Of a DNA stretch of 64,000 nt, positions 1 to 10,543 are shown in pieces. Within the stretch, counting starts at the first letter, position 1, and each line of letters opens with the position of its first letter. Both the position numbers and the translations under genes were made by a program. The DNA lies in NCBI GenBank assembly GCA_964019695.1, contig CAXHUL010000237.1, positions 1 to 64,000 of the forward strand, in the 5' to 3' direction. A model generated the notes under the pieces. The model worked only from the letters and a program-made list of their open reading frames with translations, had not been told where the DNA came from and made no database searches. The stretch is from Loripinus fragilis. Lineage: Eukaryota > Mollusca > Bivalvia > Lucinida > Lucinidae.

Positions 1-745
1 AGACAAACCAGATGCTAGAAAACCTCTAGACTTCAATTTATTAAGAATTTCACCTGAATTTTTAATAGACCAAAATAAATTTTTACCATTTCTTTCATAA
101 ACTGTTGTGCAATATTTAATGACATGGTTTTTAATCGCAGTGAGGCAAGAAGTCAAAAGAATAGACAACTCAGTAGTTGTACATGCACTAGAATTAGCAA
201 TAAAACGTGACTTATAGGGCCGTTTATGAAGTTTAGGTAACCAGTATAACGTAGGAAGCTTGCTATGGTCCTCATCAACAAACAACCCAAACTTAGCTGC
301 CATATGGCATCGATGCCTATCAACGATAGACGTCTCATCAAGCCTGTTATGCTCATATGTTTTGGCAGTGCTAAGTTCTTGCTTTAGGGTGTTAATATAG
401 TATCTTTTTCAAACGACCACAACATTGTTAGCAGCCTTATCTGCGGGGGCCAAAACAAACTTCCTACGGAATTCCTGGATCCCTTTCTTCAAGTGTCTAA
501 AAGTGAATTTAGGTTTAGGTGGTAGAAGATCTAAATTGTTGCAATAAAATGAAATTCTACCATCAATAATTTTGAAAATATTAAGTTTCCAACTATTTAA
601 GGCATTAGACTCAACATGCTCTCGTTTACACCAGCGATTACAAAATTCTTGTAAGGCTCCTGCAATTTCCTCACGACATGATTTGAAGTCTATTTGCACA
701 GGAAACCTGTATTTAGGTCCCTTACATATCTTGCATTTATCAAAG
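1..745 (-). pseudogene. Penelope-like reverse transcriptase, N-terminal part (copy A, cut by window edge)
   Basis: Read on the minus strand, this is the amino-terminal part of a Penelope-like element polyprotein. It shows a CKIC cysteine pair near 735, then the conserved stretch ending KFVLAPADKAANNVVVV near 412, then the block with LPKLHKRPYKSRFIANSS (roughly 195-245), which I recognise from mollusc Penelope-like reverse transcriptases. An in-frame TGA at about 409-411 sits where the family has Cys, so the copy is dead. Past that stop the frame stays open to the left edge, through the position where copy B has lost one base. The catalytic core lies off-window. Family assignment is from remembered conserved blocks; no search was run. 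Confidence 0.75.
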
Positions 746-773
746 TTTTAATTATTATCTGTAATAGGCACAA

Positions 774-1227
774 CAGGCTTTCAAGCGGGCCCTACTTTTC
801 CTACTTTTCCCTACTTTTTTGATTTGCTCCTACTTTTTCATGAAAGTGCCCTACTATCCCTACTTTTTCACTCTAAAATGTCATTTACGCATAAAAATCC
901 AGAATTTTTCCTCGCTAGCTTCGCTCCCTGGGATTTTATAAATTAAATGTTATGTTTATCCAGGGGGCAAGCCACTAAACACCACAAATTTTAATTGTTA
1001 ACCCAAAAGGTCTCTGTTCAACTGGTGCTATTGTGACAGGTATTATCATGCTCATTTAGTGTGAAATTCCTTATTTCAAATAACTCATTGTGATGAATTT
1101 TGTACTTGGAAAAGCCCTACTATCCCTATTTTTTTTACACCAATAATCCCTACTTTTTCACTACTTTTTCCAAATTTTTATCCCTACTTTTTCCCTACTT
1201 TTCTGTTGATGGGCACTTGAAAGCCTG
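774..1227. mobile_element. Short TIR element with CCCTACTTTTT repeats (family J, copy A)
   Basis: Ends are inverted repeats: CAGGCTTTCAAG at the left and CTTGAAAGCCTG at the right. The interior is filled with repeats of CCCTACTTTTT in one orientation. A diverged relative lies at 57,873-58,343. No coding potential; non-autonomous. Confidence 0.7.
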
Positions 1228-1335
1228 GCACAAATCTCAATTATTTTATGGATTATTATAGCAGTTTTATGGTAATGACAAGGCAATGTCTAGACGAAGA
1301 GATCACAAGTTGCCATATGTGAATAAGGGCCACAG

Positions 1336-1515
1336 GTCTAGATATACAAAATTTTTGAGCGTTAAATTGTAAATTTTTTCTTACCCATCAGTTTTATCAT
1401 ATGTTTTTGGTGTTCAAAAGAACCGTCTCATTTAGACAGTTCTTTTGAGTACCCACAACATATGTTTTGGTTGAGAAATAAGAAAATTAGTTTTTCCATA
1501 CACTCTTTTAACTAA
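1336..1515. mobile_element. Foldback MITE (family D, copy A)
   Basis: Imperfect palindrome centred near 1,427, with arms around TTCAAAAGAACCGTCTCA and its complement, extending out to TTTCTTACCC/GAGAAATAAGAAA. A cleaner copy with CCAGATAAG ends is at 35,892-36,069. Confidence 0.7.
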
Positions 1516-2690
1516 AGTCCTGTAGGGGCTGAATAAACTAATCATCAAACAGGACGGTAAGCCTGAACTTTTTAACCTTTTAATCATTGGTACAAAATGA
1601 CACAATGTTGCAGCTGAAATTATGTCTTTAAACTCTGACGCAGTTTAAACGGACTGGTCACTGATGGAAATACAAAGTTATGTTGTCGAGGTTTTGTTTT
1701 AGCGCTATTTCAAAGTACTACAACCTATAAAACTGATTCTGAACATACCGAAGATTATAGATGCAAAATATTAATATATCAAGTAACAGTAAATAAAATT
1801 GAAGTTTGGTCATCATTTTAGGTTGATTTATGACGATTTTCGGCCAAAAGTGCCGAAAATTTCAAAAGGGTACCTTGGTTTCTTGCTGAGGTTCATAAAG
1901 ACAGATTAACTATCAATAAATATAACAATAGTCTTAGAGATAGTATATCCAACCATTGCATGAAGAAAAATCACAGATATGCAGAGAAATAATGGAGATA
2001 TGATTATTTTATCTTCAACATACGTCAGTTTTGAAAGCTCAGCCTTGACAACGTATTCCCAATATATACATTTACCTGTATGTCAGTTACCAGTCCGTGT
2101 ATACTGGATCCGAGCTTAAAATTAAAGTAAAATAACCATTTTAAAAGCACACAATACATGAACAGACAAAACACAAAAGTGAGGCTCCTAAAAAAGAGAG
2201 GATGCACAATAATAGAACCACATCAATATTTTATACCATCAGTAGTTGTCACTAGAGATGTATTTCTTACTTTGTGGAATTCTAAATGTTGTTAATCTTG
2301 TAGTAACTAGTATAGTCTTCAAGACAAATTGAAGCTTGTAGTTGAAATGGTTGATACCTTAGGCTTCCAGATAAGAGTGATTGAAAATTAGTTTAATTTC
2401 TTATTTCTCAGCAAAAACTTAAGTGGCACACTACACTATTCTGTTAAGATGTTTGCAAAGATCAAAGTTTACTCGAATTATACAGCTTTTAAAATTACGT
2501 ATGAAGAAAATGATTTTGGGAGTTTAATCCCAAGAGTTTTTCCTGTGGTATCTGTAACTTACACTATAAAAAATCATGAATCAAACAGGAAACTATTGCC
2601 AATGGTGTGAAGAAAATGGATTTTTGAACAGCATCAATCACTATACAAATGCAGTTTTTTTTTCTAAAATACTCTTTCCATGCTTGCCCC
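1516..2690. other. AT-rich stretch without recognisable features
   Basis: No convincing exon, RNA gene or repeat seen on either strand. The 60-codon minus-strand frame at 2,025-2,207 has no recognisable similarity and is repeated only because the region is duplicated (11,795-11,977). Confidence 0.6.
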
Positions 2691-2830
2691 AGAACTCAGG
2701 TCCTGATCTGGATCCAAATGGTTTGATACAATGATAATGTTCCTGAAAGATTGTTTTGTAAATAATTTGAAAAAAATGATTTGACAAAAGTCAGCAGAAT
2801 ACAACAAAAGCATGCATGCAAAGAGTTAAT
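2690..2830. mobile_element. Kolobok-like MITE fragment
   Basis: Contains the half-palindrome GGTCCTGATCTGGATCC followed by TTCCTGAAAGATTGTTTT. This pattern is shared with the fragment at 46,050-46,250 and related to the full palindromic element at 61,906-62,058. No second arm is present here. The duplicate is at 12,460-12,600. Confidence 0.5.
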
Positions 2831-3054
2831 TCGATGTCGTCTGTTATGCATGGCCTAACTGAGAAATCCCTATTGTTATATTTTGTATACTTCTGAAGTT
2901 GGCTTTATATTTTTGGATTTAAAAAAACAATATATAATAGAATTATGACTTCATTGTGCTGGTTAAAATTTGTTTGATGATTGAAATAATGCTTTAGGTT
3001 CAAGTCATCAATTTTTCAGACATGTCAGGATGTTTTCTTAAGTTGGACAAGAAG

Positions 3055-3240
3055 AGTAAAACCTGTCTCTCAAAAACAGACAAATCAATAAAGACAAATG
3101 GAAGCTTAATAAAGGTCGAAAGTATTGCAGAATGCTCTCTTGGAGCATTCTGCAATACTTTTGACCTGCATTAAGCGATAATCGGTCTGGAAAACCAATT
3201 TTGGGTCTTCTTTATGAGTGTCCGCTTAGGACAGGTAAAA
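3055..3240. mobile_element. Foldback MITE (family A, copy A)
   Basis: Inverted-repeat element with a strong central hairpin (AAAGTATTGCAGAATGCTC / GAGCATTCTGCAATACTTT near 3,140). Ends AGTAAAACCTGT / ACAGGTAAAA. Relatives: 12,825-13,010, 24,781-24,976, 39,508-39,604 (half) and 57,369-57,549. Confidence 0.8.
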
Positions 3241-3249
3241 TGTACTAAG

Positions 3250-3345
3250 CAATGATGATAACATGTCCTGCTCAAGGACACAATATCACATTGATAGTGA
3301 GATTTGAACTTGCAATCTCATGCAGTATTATTTGCTCTGCTGAAA
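3250..3345 (-). mobile_element. tRNA-derived SINE fragment
   Basis: On the minus strand there is a B-box-like AAGTTCAAATCTC followed by TGTGTCCTTGAGCAGG. The latter resembles the TCCTTGAGCAAGACAC tail of the SINE at 63,790-63,928. The A-box half is degenerate. Duplicate at 13,020-13,115. Confidence 0.45.
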
Positions 3346-3419
3346 CTGCAGTTGATTGTTTTGCTAAGTTTACTTCTTTGGTGAGAGCTAGGGACTAATT
3401 TCCCAAACTACAAGTACTG

Positions 3420-4000
3420 GTGAATGGTTGTCAAAACAAGCGAGCGTGACCATGAAATACCACAATCACAGGCCACAAACCAACCCACTCCACTATGAGG
3501 AAAATACACTGACATTCATCAGATAGCAAGAACACAACTGAACCACGACATGAGATTTCCAACAATTTGGTATGTGCGACCAACAAAGCCTCAGATCAGC
3601 CTGGGCATACGCGCAGTCTGATCAGAGCCTTTGCTAGTCGCTTGACTATTCTATGAGTGGTAAGCTACTGGCTGAACATCATTTGGAGTTTCTAAGATTA
3701 ATAGGAGGCTTACAGGCTCGTCTGAGTCTACACTTGTCAAAATGCCACATTGTTGGAAATCACATGTTGTGGCTCATTATTAAGAGTGCAAACTACAAAC
3801 TACATTAAGAACTACAACACAAAACAACACTCAAACGTAAAACTCTCACAAAAAATTGGAGCAACAACAAACAATGTATTAACAATAACAGAACCGCCAA
3901 CCTTAGATACCACCACCATGAGGAAAAGACACAGACATTCACTGGACAGCAAGAACAAATTATTTGCAATTAGCTCTCTTCCACAGCAAGATGATTGTAA
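3420..4000 (-). mobile_element. Penelope-like 3'-tail repeat (family G), interrupted by a MITE
   Basis: 3,440-3,538 and 3,777-3,980 carry the blocks that define this dispersed repeat (ACCACAATCACA, AGAACCGCCAACCTTAGA, AGCTCTCTTCC), as at 42,640-43,040. The MITE at 3,539-3,776 sits between them, so it inserted into an older copy. I infer that family G is the 3' end of the Penelope-like element, because in my memory such sequence follows the reverse transcriptase. The plus-strand 129-codon frame at 3,750-4,139 is a by-product. Duplicate at 13,190-13,770. Confidence 0.55.
3539..3776 (+). mobile_element. MITE family B, 238 bp (copy A)
   Basis: Terminal inverted repeats of about 32 bp: the left end runs to CATGAGATTTCCAACAATTTGG, the right from CCACATTGTTGGAAATCAC to TGGCTCA. 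Five other independent sites follow the same plan: 34,206-34,444; 34,889-35,252; 42,244-42,482; 47,109-47,337; and the duplicate at 13,309-13,546. Confidence 0.85.
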
Positions 4001-4157
4001 AACTGCAAATCATACTAAAAACTACATCACAAAACATGCGTGGATCCAGAGTGGGGACAGGGCACCACAAAATCACAAATCTACAGGGTTCCTTAGCAAT
4101 ACTGGTCTGGGTCGCCTGGAAAATCAATTAGCTTTGTAGTTGGACCATGATTGGTCG

Positions 4158-4193
4158 GCCAGCAAAACGCCATTTAAATGGTGTTTTGCTGGC
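4158..4193. repeat. Near-perfect 36-bp palindrome
   Basis: GCCAGCAAAACGCCATTT folds on AAATGGTGTTTTGCTGGC with one mismatch. Probably the core of a small foldback element. Same at 13,928-13,963. Confidence 0.7.
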
Positions 4194-4481
4194 GGGCCGA
4201 TGATGGCCTTAGTGGTATTTGGATCCTCTCTCAACTCATCAAAAATGTCAGAGTAGAGTTGGACTCTCTCTTATAAAGCTTTCTGGATCCGAGCATGCAG
4301 AATAAGAACCAAACACAAAACTCATGCCCAATCAGAAGTATAAATCTCACACTGGTCAATGTAAAAGCACCAGCAATTGCTATAATGAACTGTTTGTGGC
4401 TAATTTGGCACGGTGCTAACGTAACAGGTGAACACTCTACACCTGTTGACTTTATGATTTATTTATAAGCTTGCATTTATA

Positions 4482-5319
4482 CTCAGAAGAAAAAGTTTAG
4501 TCAGTATTTATGTTTTCTCATAAAATCAACAATACTGCATATATCATCGTCAATTTTTTTACATGAGTTGTATTATCGTAACTTTACATTTACCTGTTCA
4601 TTGCGTGACAAATAATGCCTGTATTAGACTGTATCATCCAAATTTCAAAATGCACGATGTGCACGTGCTGCGGTAAACTGGCAGGGTTATTTTCTCATAT
4701 ACTGTTAGATATTGAAAGAGAGTTATTCCTTTTGCAATAATCCGGAGAAAATTCAGAGCTAGCAAGCTTAATTCGCCGGTCAGGCTACCTACAAATTACA
4801 GAAATACCGCGTTTTGACGTCTTGAAACAGGTACACGTGTTGCTGACGTAACACGCAGCTTTGGATGCAGTGAACAAACAATTTTTCGTCTGCAAACATG
4901 TTTTCAACGGCCTGGCGGTAAAAATGACAAGCCTCCGTTGGGGAGACCACGGATAACGACGCCATTTGAAGTTCGGGTCATAGTGACGTCAACATGACGT
5001 AATCGCTTCATAGCCGCTTGGAAACTTCTTAAATTCCTTAGTCATGCAACAGATAAGAGAATTTCCATCTGTACTACCAGAAATCGTCTGCAGGGCGCTA
5101 GACTGGTTTTTGAGTTATAAAATTTGAATTTTGATATTGACCACTTTGTTTATTTTTGATGAAGAAAATGGGTATATGTTCGGAATGTTTTGTTGAAAAT
5201 GTTCACATTTGTAAGACATTACATGAATTTTATTTTTAGTAAGGTTTTTGTCAATATTAAGACTGTCTTACAAAATTATTGCATACAGTGTCTGTACTGA
5301 CTAAACTTTTTCTTCTGAG
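4482..5319 (+). mobile_element. Tc1/mariner element, 838 bp (copy A)
   Basis: Inverted ends CTCAGAAGAAAAAGTTTAGT / ACTAAACTTTTTCTTCTGAG are flanked on both sides by TA (4,480-4,481 and 5,320-5,321), the target duplication of this superfamily. It holds only an amino-terminal transposase remnant, so it is a deletion derivative. Duplicate at 14,252-15,089. Confidence 0.85.
4860..5105 (+). pseudogene. Tc1-like transposase, DNA-binding part
   Basis: The plus strand reads FGCSEQTIFRLQTCFQRPGG then LGRPRITTPFEVRVIV. This is the second helix-turn-helix plus the GRPR AT-hook-like motif and the conserved RVTTP-type block of Tc1 transposases. A stop interrupts it soon after (near 4,996), followed by the typical NRFIAAWK and ISICTTRNRLQGARL blocks. 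There is no DDE catalytic half before the right inverted repeat at 5,319. Recognition is by motif; the fragment cannot make transposase. Duplicate at 14,630-14,875. Confidence 0.75.
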
Positions 5320-5321
5320 TA

Positions 5322-5640
5322 TATTTTATTTGTGATGACAACAGGCGCACAGATTGCCAGTAACATTGCCGCTTACGTTATGACACTATCTCACAAGTGG
5401 TAATTTATTTCCTGGCTTGGCCAGCAAATCCGACACAGATTCGGAGTTTGACTGTGACAGGTGATTTTTTCTATTGCGACTGCTTAAATTAAGGGAAATC
5501 TGCATTTCAAAGCGTAGCTATTATCATATTCCCATTAAATATCCACTCCCTACTTTTTTCTTAGTAAAATAGCAAAAGTTTTACTGAGAAATCTTACTAC
5601 AACGCACTGAGAGCATTGATTGAAGCATTGATATAACGCA
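5322..5640. other. Stretch without recognisable features
   Basis: AT-rich; no exon, RNA or clear repeat. Duplicate at 15,092-15,410. Confidence 0.55.
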
Positions 5641-6060
5641 CCGATGGTTGCACACATTTGCTGTGGTAGCTGTTGCTGACTCGCCAGAGTCTAAGCTGCT
5701 CACATACATGGCACATTAGAGCCAGCATATGGGAGTTTGGTACTGTGAACAAGGCTTAGGCGAGTCTACAAATGTGCAGACTCACCAGAGCCCACACATA
5801 ACTGGCACAGAAATCGCCATTTCAGCCAGTACATGATCGCATTGTCGAGTGACTACATGGCTCACGCGAGCCTGTGCAAATATGTAGATTCTTCGCTGCT
5901 CGCATGAATGGCACACACATCGCCATTTGAACCAGCACATGAGATTTTGGTACTGTGACGACGGCTCAGGCGAGACTGCAAATGGTCAGACTCGCCATAG
6001 CCTTCCCTCTGGCATACATGGCACGTAATTTCAGTCAGAACATTAGATTGTAATGCCTAT
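5640..6060. repeat. Degenerate tandem repeat, about 110-bp units
   Basis: Diverged units share GACTCGCC(A)GAG, ACATGGCAC, CCATTTCAGCCAG and TTTGGTACTGTGA. About four units. Related single pieces lie at 25,040-25,200 and 30,700-30,900. Duplicate at 15,410-15,830. Confidence 0.6.
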
Positions 6061-6529
6061 CGCATTGTCGAAGAAGCTTTCTTCGCTTTTTTACACCCAA
6101 AAGAGGGGTTAAAATATTATTTCCTAAAAGTCGGCAGCTTTATTGACACCAACAAATAGTGTAGGCCGCTGTGTAATCCCGTGTGCATTTTTGGGTAAAA
6201 GTGTCAAACATACATTGTCTTATAGAAAAATGTATCTATTTAAGAAATAAGATGTTTCCAAATTTTTCTTGCTGTTTTAACGTCATGGTTACCCTATTGG
6301 AATTTTAAATCCTATTGTGCGAATATGAAGGTATACCTAATTCTTATTTATCGACATGCTGATTGCCTTAAAAGCATTTATCTTAAAGCAGGAAACAACC
6401 AGTATGCGTCTTAACAACATACACCTATGCTATTGATACTTACTTCAATTTCTAATGTATTACTACTTAATGCAGTACTATCACTGGACAGTGCACTGCC
6501 AAAATACCTACAAGGGGGAGTTGTGTATT
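6060..6529. other. Mostly featureless; shares a short module with 24,575
   Basis: AGTGTAGGCCGCT ... CGTGTGCATTTTTGGGTAAAAGTG at 6,160-6,210 occurs in reverse complement near 24,575-24,640, so it is part of an unnamed dispersed repeat. No coding signal. Duplicate at 15,830-16,299. Confidence 0.5.
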
Positions 6530-6713
6530 AACATTCTGCTCGTTTCATCCAATAGAGCAGAATAGTTGTCTAGTCGGTACTAGCATTAACAAAGGTTGTG
6601 CAGTATATTATTACTCAGTCGTCATGCACGGACTGAGAATAATCAGGTATTTGTGAAAGAAGTGTCCTGAAAAATCAGTTCTAAGGCGGCTTCACAGACG
6701 TGAGCAACACACA
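6530..6713. repeat. 185-bp module shared with 21,418-21,600
   Basis: Nearly identical to 16,300-16,483 and to the third copy at about 21,418-21,600. It contains two small hairpins: ATTCTGCTC/GAGCAGAAT and ACTCAGTC/GACTGAG. Confidence 0.8.
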
Positions 6714-7029
6714 AAAAGCGAAGGACGTTGGTCTATATTTCTGGAGTATGAAGATAGCATGGCATCGACCTAGAATATTACAGCAGACAGAACGAGATGA
6801 ACAAGTTGACTTCTACAGAATTTAAAAGATAAGTGACACTCAAAAATTTATTTTGTGAATTATATTGTAGTAAAAGTGCGTCTGTCGCATCTGCAGATTA
6901 TACCTCAAAAGGTAAATGCGTTAAATGTGTAGAAGATGGCATGTTCAAAAAATAGTTGATTGCGAAAGAAATATATACCATTATTGAACGGTACATGGAG
7001 ATGAAGAATTTAGCGGAAGGTACACTTTT

Positions 7030-7510
7030 ATCTGAGACGCCTTTAAACGGAGAATTTTGTATACTATAGAGCAAATAAAAATAACGCAACACACTACATA
7101 TTTATTATGAAAGAATATACTAGGATAACACGATCATATTTTCAAACATGTTCACGTATATAGACGTCAAGAGCACGCTATAAAATTTTCTCTGAAACGC
7201 TCAAAAGCGTATAATGTTGTATAATATTGAGCAAATAAAAAATAACGCAACACAATACATACGCATTATGAAAGAATATACCAGAGATATCACATCATGG
7301 TTTCAAACATGTTCACCTTTATAGACATCAAGAGCAAGCTATACATGTTTATCTGAAACGCTCAAAAGCGGAGAATGTTGTTTAATATAGAGCAAATAAA
7401 AAATAACGCAACACACTACATACACATTATGAAAAAATATACCAGGGATATCACGATCATAGTTTCAAACACGTTCACGAATATAAGCGTCAAGAGCAGG
7501 CTATACAGCC
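7030..7510. repeat. Tandem repeat, 3 x about 158 bp (copy A)
   Basis: The phrase GAGCAAATAAAAA(A)TAACGCAACACA recurs at about 7,071, 7,228 and 7,388, each followed by ATTATGAAAGAATATACYAG and GTCAAGAGCA. Open frames here are by-products. Duplicate at 16,800-17,280. Confidence 0.8.
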
Positions 7511-8423
7511 TCAAGAAATGGGAGGCATTTGCTGGTTTTGCAAGGAAAAATAATAATAATAATAGCAATAATAAAATCATGCAGTCAACGATGGAATCAA
7601 TCACAGTTTTACATCTAACGTTCTTACATTTCAGTTACCAATATTTGGAACAACGACAGGTTATTAGAATCCACATTGGCTAGAAAGTAGTTGACGATTA
7701 TGTACATCTGGAGGTCGCCAGTGATGAGGAGGATCAGAAACACATTTGAAGAGCTCAATCCAAGTCAGCAATGGAAATTTGAAAGTTCATATTTAAAGCA
7801 CATTGTAAAGATAAGTACCGAAAGTAGTTTTTCTTGTTTTCATCAGATAGACATTTCAGATATAAAGATTGTTTAATGATGTGAAGCTTGGCGCTATACA
7901 AAGGCTGGTAGTAAAGATCAGTTAGATCATGAGAGACGATAACGAAGGTGGGTGGATTGGCAGAGAGTAAGTACAGATGAATCCCCATGAAATAGGCTAA
8001 ATATTAAATATAATAGATGCATGGTCATATTAGTATTTTATGTTGGTTATAGAAGAGGATTACACTTTATCTATCTATTTGCTGTACTGATCCAGACAAA
8101 CACTGTTGTTGTTGTTTTGTTCATTGTTTTTTTGTCGGAAAGTGCTTATCCGTAAAGAGGTCTTACAGTAATAAAACAAACCAGAGATCCACTGGTTACT
8201 ATCTTTGAAATGTATTCTTAAAAATTGAAACGTAGCCTCATGCTATAAATACTCTAGAAAAAAAAACAAGGCACAAAGCATAGATTAGTACTGGATTGTA
8301 ATAGCATAAGTGATAATTTGCATTAATCAAAGTTTAAAAAAAAAGTTGCAAGATAACAGGACAACAACTTCATAATGATATTTCATGAGCTAATTTGAAA
8401 ATTGTGAGGCTTATATTAACCGC
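7511..8423. other. Stretch without recognisable features
   Basis: Short frames on both strands (for example 7,691-7,876 plus and 7,755-7,988 minus) show no recognisable family. The only base difference found in the late part of the duplication, A 7,914 versus C 17,684, is here. Confidence 0.55.
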
Positions 8424-8654
8424 TGGACCCACCGTGGCTCAACTTGGGGTTTTCTTTGGCTCTGACTGTCTGTGGGTCATGAGCCATTTTCTTTGTTTCA
8501 TCATGGAGTGTTAATTTGATTAGAGTGTTTTCCATGATGATACATTGCGTTGGTTGGATGGCCTCCGTGCGGGCTGGGCGTTTCTTGTGCTTCAGCGGCA
8601 GCAGAGTCTGGGGCGGGGGTTTGGTTCCAGTGGGGAGTGTTTGGAGTAAACCCA
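8424..8654 (+). mobile_element. Hyperedited Penelope-like 3'-tail fragment, plus-strand sense
   Basis: Positions 8,554-8,631 align without gaps to the reverse complement of 42,945-43,022. Of 20 differences in 78 bases, 17 are A-to-G on the plus strand. Copies at 25,571-25,608 and 42,501-42,526 share the unedited state, so the change happened in this copy. Every ancestral A with a 5' A or T neighbour in that stretch has changed; those after C or G changed only in part. In the same family (as at 23,245-23,600) this strand is the element's sense strand. It abuts the reverse transcriptase in opposite orientation. Confidence 0.8.
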
Positions 8655-10515
8655 CCGATTAAAGCTTTACGCCAGAGCCGCCACAGAGCACGAGGCCCGA
8701 CCCACCGTCGTGCTATTAAAGTGGAAACCATACCTATTAACCGCGATTGGGCCCAAAACCAGGCACGCAGACCGCCGCACGACATCCAAATCACACCCAA
8801 CCCTTATATAACGCTCCACTATCCTTTTGAATTGATCACCAAAATTAGGTTTTCCAACAATTCATTTGAATTTATAGACTAAACCACCATAAAACACAGG
8901 TTCCGACATGCCCAAGAGTCTTTAACCCAATGCTGCATCCAACAACCAACCCCGAGCGTCCGTAGCAGAACCCAGAAAACGCCTCCCGAATCCTACGACA
9001 TCTATAACCCTGTTTTAATAACTCAGCAGCCAAAAACAAGCCTCAGTCGTCGAAGTCATCAACACCAGAGCACACTCCAGCAAAACGAACAAGCTGAGAA
9101 ACACACACACCACAGGAAGGAGAACGAGGAACAGCCCCACCAAGAAACGGGAAACCTACTATTTCAAAACTAAAACCATCCCGTTTATCATAAATTCCAG
9201 AAGAAACCATGCCATCTGTCATTGACAAGCCCAAGTCCAAAAACGGAGCTTCAGCATCAGAAGAATCCGCCTTACCCAACTGAAGCTCAGTGGGACACAT
9301 CCGACCCACCATTTGCTCAAAACAAGGACCACTAACACCAAGCAAGCCACCCAAACATCCAGAGGCAGAGTCAAAAGCCTCAACAACATCAGCCCGACCA
9401 CTGATTCACAGAGATAACACAAAATCTCTCTTTTCAGAGATAACAAAACAAAAACAAATCTGCAACAAGACAGGAGCACAACCAGTACCCACTGGAACAC
9501 CGACAACTTGTCTACATAATTTAGAGCCAAATCCCACAAACACACTATCCAAATGACAATGGAGCGCACCACACACTTTCCGACATGACCACAATTTATA
9601 TCGTCTAGGCTGCTCAGAAGTAAAAAAGGCACCCTTATCACTACAAGCCAAATAAAGTGACCCCCCCCCCCCCCCCCCCCCCCGGTCAAACATTTGCTCA
9701 ACTAATTCTGTTAGTTTATCTTTTATTAGATTACGAGGCAATGTAGTATAGAGAGTAGAGAAATCATATGTAGACAAACCAGATGCTAGAAAACCTCTAG
9801 ACTTCAATTTATTAAGAATTTCACCTGAATTTTTAATAGACAAAAATAAATTTTTACCATTTCTTTCATAAACTGTTGTGCAATATTAATGACATGGTTT
9901 TTAATCGCAGTGAGGCAAGAAGTCAAAAGAATAGACAACTCAGTAGTTGTACATGCACTAGAATTAGCAATAAAACGTGACTTATAGGGCCGTTTATGAA
10001 GTTTAGGTAACCAGTATAACGTAGGAAGCTTGCTATGGTCCTCATCAACAAGCAACCCAAACTTAGCTGCCATATGGCATCGATGCCTATCAACGATAGA
10101 CGTCTCATCATGCCTGTTATGCTCATATGTTTTGGCAGTGCTAAGTTCTTGCTTTAGGGTGTTAATATAGTATCTTTTTTAAACGACCACAACATTGTTA
10201 GCAGCCTTATCTGCGGGGGCCAAAACAAACTTCCTACGGAATTCCTGGATCCCTTTCTTCAAGTGTCTAAAAGTGAATTTAGGTTTAGGTGGTAGAAGAT
10301 CTAAATTGTTGCAATAAAATGAAATTCTACCATCAATAATTTTGAAAATATTAAGTTTCCAACTATTTAAGGCATTAGACTCAACATGCTCTCGTTTACA
10401 CCAGCGATTACAAAATTCTTGTAAGGCTCCTGCAATTTCCTCACGACATGATTTGAAGTCTATTTGCACAGGAAACCTGTATTTAGGTCCCTTACATATC
10501 TTGCATTTATCAAAG
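8655..10515 (-). pseudogene. Penelope-like reverse transcriptase, nearly complete but dead; 3' half A-to-G hypermutated
   Basis: On the minus strand the blocks run in order. CKIC and APADKAANNVVVV are at 10,515-10,180. A TAA sits where the family has Cys (about 10,180). LPKLHKRPYKSRFIANSS is near 9,965-10,020, and a frame break is at about 9,886. Motif A (YDFSTLYTT) is near 9,740-9,770, motif B (VVGVPVGTGCAP) near 9,470-9,505, and motif C lies at 9,346-9,357. Motif C should read Y-L-D-D but reads C-L-G-G, removing the catalytic aspartates. Further conserved blocks (PTELQL, EAPFLDL, SSGIYDKRD, FGDQFKRI, RSACLVLGP) reach about 8,670. From about 9,600 down to 8,655, many family-typical Asn, Asp, Tyr, Ile, Met and Lys residues are Gly, Gly, Cys, Val, Val and Arg/Glu, all explainable by A-to-G on this strand; a patch near 8,815-8,880 looks spared. 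No GIY-YIG endonuclease was identified. Confidence 0.8.
9661..9682. repeat. 22-base C tract (G tract in the reverse transcriptase sense)
   Basis: A pure C run interrupts the reverse transcriptase between the residues EQMFDR and SLYLACSDKG and inserts a run of glycine codons. It also marks the approximate border between the hypermutated and normal parts of the gene. Length is likely uncertain in the assembly. Confidence 0.7.
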
Positions 10516-10543
10516 TTTTAATTATTATCTGTAATAGGCACAA

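Larger units (their letters stand above)
1..8423. repeat. Tandem duplication, copy A (left-truncated by window)
   Basis: This block recurs almost identically at 9,772-18,193 (offset 9,771, then 9,770 after a 1-base indel near 116). By eye I found six differences: positions 71, about 116 (indel), 282, 341, 410 and 7,914. Five of the six lie in the first 410 bases, inside the Penelope-like remnant. Homology stops at 8,423/18,193, after the shared sequence TTATATTAACCG. Since 8,424-9,771 continues the same reverse transcriptase that copy A enters at its left edge, the simplest model is a head-to-tail duplication of a 9,770-bp unit. An assembly duplication is not excluded. Confidence 0.9.

Noticed and set aside
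8550..8882. Open frames on both strands at 8,416-8,882
   Set aside because: They lie across the junction of two transposon pieces. Openness follows from the loss of A-containing stop codons by A-to-G change.
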